A DNA stretch of 64,000 nt from Rostratula benghalensis (taxonomy: Eukaryota > Chordata > Aves > Charadriiformes > Rostratulidae), in NCBI GenBank assembly GCA_013399305.1, contig VXAI01000067.1, positions 2,928,152 through 2,992,151 on the forward strand, given 5' to 3'. The translations under genes were made by a program, and so were the position numbers. Positions 60,823 through 64,000 of this stretch are shown here, one piece after another. How positions within the stretch are numbered: position 1 is the first letter of the stretch; each line of letters opens with the position of its first letter. The notes beneath the pieces were generated by a model. That model was given only the letters and a program-made list of their open reading frames with translations, ran no database searches and was not told where the DNA came from.

Positions 60823-63800
60823 GGGAGAGATCTTGCCCAGGAAATCAGATATCATTTGTGTGCATCTGGCATCAAGAGATTCGTTGTTTTGTCAATACTA
60901 AATACTGGACCATGTTAATTTCTTTTTTATTCACATTACACCTGAACTGGTTGTACCACCAATTCATTTGGCTCTAGTTTAAAAATAACACACACTATCT
61001 CTTCTTAGTGCATTTTGCTCCATATCAAAATAAAGTAACTTGGGTAAGTACAGAAGATATCCCTCTTGTCCATTTTGAGCAGAAAAAAAAGCTTTAAGGC
61101 AGTTTATGAGATGAAAAAACAGTTGCTACAGAAGCTTATTTCCCCGTCATCCCTGGCCCTTCAAGACAACTCCAACCTTGCATGGTGCTGAGCTCTCTTA
61201 GCTTGAACCACACCAGGCAGTGGTCAGATGTTCAGTGGTCACGGGACCTATGACCAGCATCAGCCTGTCATACACATGAGAAGGAATTTTCCCATCCATG
61301 TCAAGTATTCCACAACTCTTCATTTTTGTACATGTTTTCTTGCATAAAAAGTAGATATATGTATTTTCTTTTAGTTACCCAAAACAAAGTTTTTCATTTT
61401 AACACGACACATTCTATATTGCTGTGAGGCCAAGGAAGACACTGGAGCTGCAACGCTCGATACTTAGTGGTAAGAAGCACAGGGAGTTAATCAGTGCTGA
61501 GCCAATATTTCAATATAATGTTAGTGGGCTTGATGCTATTTTTAGTCCCTTTGCCAGCTGTACTCATTGTAGCTCCTGTGGCTATTTTTGACAGAGGGAA
61601 TATTATCTCCAGAAACCTGGCCAAATCGTTATTCTGGCAATTTCATCCTCCCTGCTGAAACAACTTGCATAATGTCTATAGAATAAACATGTTTTTGTTC
61701 TCTTGTCAGTAGCACACAGCAATACCACATTTGATGAAAAAGTCCATCTACCTTTCTTCCACCAGTGAGTGGTGCCTGGGGGGCTGATTTCACTTGACTT
61801 ACTCTGCCAGTGGGACCCACCCAGGTAGAGATAGAGCTGTGTGTCACAGCATTTCTGCAGTCCAGAAGCACTGCTGACCCACCATGTTGTTTCAGACAGA
61901 TTCCAAGAAGCATCCTGCCTGCTCCTCTCTGCAATTCCCTCTGGTGTTTACACGGGCTTTTGTTTCCTCAAACACAGACCTGAGCCCTCAAAGTTAAAGA
62001 TACCCCTGACATTTGATTTAACTATTGCATTGGAAACTGGAAATTCCCCATGTTTGTGTGGTTATTAGGAGACAATGTAAATATCCTACAGCATTTCAAG
62101 ATAAAATTTTGAGCCTGCTATATTAGACATTGTTGCCTTAATAATCTATATGGCATTACAGTAAAATAGATTATAGATTTGAGCACACCCTTGGCTGCAG
62201 TATTATCTTGCTACCAAATGGTTTTAAACATATGGGCCTTCAGATTTTGCTTTTATGTCAGACTATCTTCCCAAACCAGAGAAAACCAGCTGATTGAAGC
62301 ATTGCTATCTTTCCCTTGCTTTCTCCATTTTCCTTTCATGACACAATACAGGCATACTACAACAGAAGATGCTGTACATTCTCTGCCTCCTTCCCTTTTA
62401 GTGCAGAACTACTTCTTTTATCTGAAAGATCAGCCACCTAAGGCTCTTTTTCAGCACACAAGTAAGTGTGGCTTTCTCTCCCTACTTTGAAGGATGCCAA
62501 GGAAAGCTGTGTTCACAGGTACATGGAGCACAAAGATACCTTTTTGAGGGAAAAATGCTCTGTAAGTCTGCCAGCCATCTAAAAAAAGGAAAGCATTTAA
62601 TTGTAATTTAACTGCAGAGGCATTTCACATACTTTAACTGTTACAATAAAGAGGAAAACTTTCATTATCAGCTTCTGGGATTCAGCTGTGCATCTTTCCT
62701 TAACACTAATAGGAGACTCTGCTGTTTCTGCCCACCTAACACTGAAAAATTACTCAATAAAAATTACTTGTCTGGTGCAATTACACCCTCATCTTTCAAT
62801 TAGCATTCTCTCTAGCAGTTAGGGTGGGTTTTAGGAGCCCAGTAAAGAGATATTTCTTGGCTGAACAAAGTCATCTTCTTACCAAGTAGATTGGTTAGCA
62901 TCAGCCTTTCAATGAGCACAGGATCCTGAAAGCATTTCATCCTCATTACTGAATCACAACACTGCTGGTGAAGTGTGAATGTGGATGCTTCAGTCTTCTG
63001 GGAAAGGGGAGCTTAATATTGAATAAACAACTACCCAGGGAGAGGCAGAAGAGACTAAAAGGAGTTTCTGGGGCAAAAGATGGCTAAAGCTAAATATTTT
63101 TATTGGTATCATTTTCCTTTTAAAAGTGAATGAGCCACTTAAGTGTTTCCTTTGATTTGTATTTGGCTGACTGAATTATTGTCAGAGAGAGGGAAATGCC
63201 TGTAATGCAATCCTGAGTGGTGAAGTACACAGCACATACTAAAAAAATACCAGAGTCCTTAAAAAAAAGCAACGAGCACAGAGATGCTTGCATATGTGAA
63301 TCCCTCTCTGATACTCTGAGCAAGGTGAAACATTTAACAAAAGCAGCATCAAGATTCTTTTTAAGTTGCATCTTTTTCTTCCATTTTCAAAAAAATCAGG
63401 CCGAGCAAAACTTTTCTTTCATTTCCTGGTGTTTTAAACAAAAAGTACTTTGGCAAAAAAGAAGCATGTTCTAAGCAGTGAGGAAGGTGTGATGGCGACA
63501 CAGAGGCAGCTCCCTGGGGAGCTGGGTGAAGGCAGCACCACAAGGCTGGAGTCCAGGGACCAGTCTCTGGGGCTGCTCCAGGGCAAGGACAAGGACTTTT
63601 CTTTCTCGCTTCCCAGAAGAGCAACCCACTCTGTTCTCATAGGGCCTTTTAAAGTGTGGTCACTATGATCTCACCTTTCAAAACTTTTTTCTCTTGAATA
63701 AATACATACACATTAAGCCAGGCAGAGGAATTCCTGGTCCCTAACCCAGCTGAGGGTCCTATTCATCAGGCCCCAAATACTACTTTCCCCTTCTTTGGCT

Positions 63801-64000
63801 GGATGAAAGCTTGGTTGTTTTTACAAAGCAGTGACAAGCATGGCCATCAAAGTTTTGAAACGTGGGAGTACTTCCATCCTTTATGTTCTGTTTATTATTG
63901 AGAAAAAGCATTTATGGGCTGAAGAAGACCTAGTATAAGCCTCAATTTACAATGTAGTTAGGAACACTTATAAAATTTTTCAGCAATTCAAGTTTTTTGT
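60819..64000. other. Non-coding stretch, no gene seen
   Basis: AT-rich with short open frames up to about 103 codons (62179-62490 plus, 61629-61934 minus), none recognised. A GC-richer piece at about 63490-63600 gives overlapping frames on both strands. No repeat, RNA gene or strong hairpin was noticed. Confidence 0.5.

Noticed and set aside
1..64000. CRISPR arrays, bacterial operons, phage or toxin-antitoxin systems
   Set aside because: No spaced direct repeats, no ribosome-binding-site-led gene clusters, and sequence texture is vertebrate throughout.

Overview
The window looks like nuclear DNA of a vertebrate, most probably a bird or another archosaur/turtle-grade sauropsid. It is AT-rich overall and poor in CpG, and it has no tightly packed open frames, ribosome-binding sites or operons. 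No frame exceeds about 245 codons. Two degraded MIR-like (CORE-SINE) copies are readable at 13496-13625 and 48374-48476, both in minus orientation. Several scraps resemble old sauropsid interspersed repeats, for example the GCACGTGCTTAAC units near 26780 and the 'GTCAATGG / CAGTGGGAG' family. Alu, L1 and B1/B2 are not visible, and neither is any young CR1 or retrovirus. Such low repeat density over 64 kb fits a bird best. The species and chromosome cannot be named from the sequence alone.

No protein-coding gene, rRNA, tRNA, CRISPR array or complete mobile element can be supported with confidence. The window reads as intergenic or long-intron DNA. Isolated GC-rich patches (about 0.85-1.09, 5.08-5.6, 12.4-12.9, 17.65-17.77, 22.9-23.6, 27.5-27.7, 30.2-31.2 and 58.4-58.65 kb) alternate with AT-rich stretches. 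Several AT-rich stretches are dense in homeodomain-type TAATTA/ATTA cores and look like developmental enhancers or conserved non-coding elements (8.4, 15.6, 16.7, 22.5, 24.3, 29.1, 44.65, 49.6 and 57.1 kb). These calls rest on appearance only; no alignment was possible.

The best candidates for transcribed sequence are: a splice-bounded open segment at 35108-35217 (+); a tiny splice-bounded segment at 32617-32656 (+); a 3'UTR-like stretch ending in overlapping ATTAAA/AATAAA signals at 51377-51387 (+); and a CpG cluster at 58381-58640 that could be a promoter. Three regions hold unusually long single-frame openness: 2938-3675, 11299-12138 (one internal stop) and 45872-46792 (stops confined to one short gap). 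No known protein was recognised in any of them.

The most objective structural oddities are perfect inverted repeats: 12-bp arms at 42908-42934 and 22266-22308, and 10-bp arms at 27534-27557 and 19051-19071. There are also perfect palindromes of 18 bp (2276-2293) and 16 bp (10024-10039). A C16 tract lies 45 bp from the strongest hairpin. I found no convincing previously undescribed multi-gene system here.
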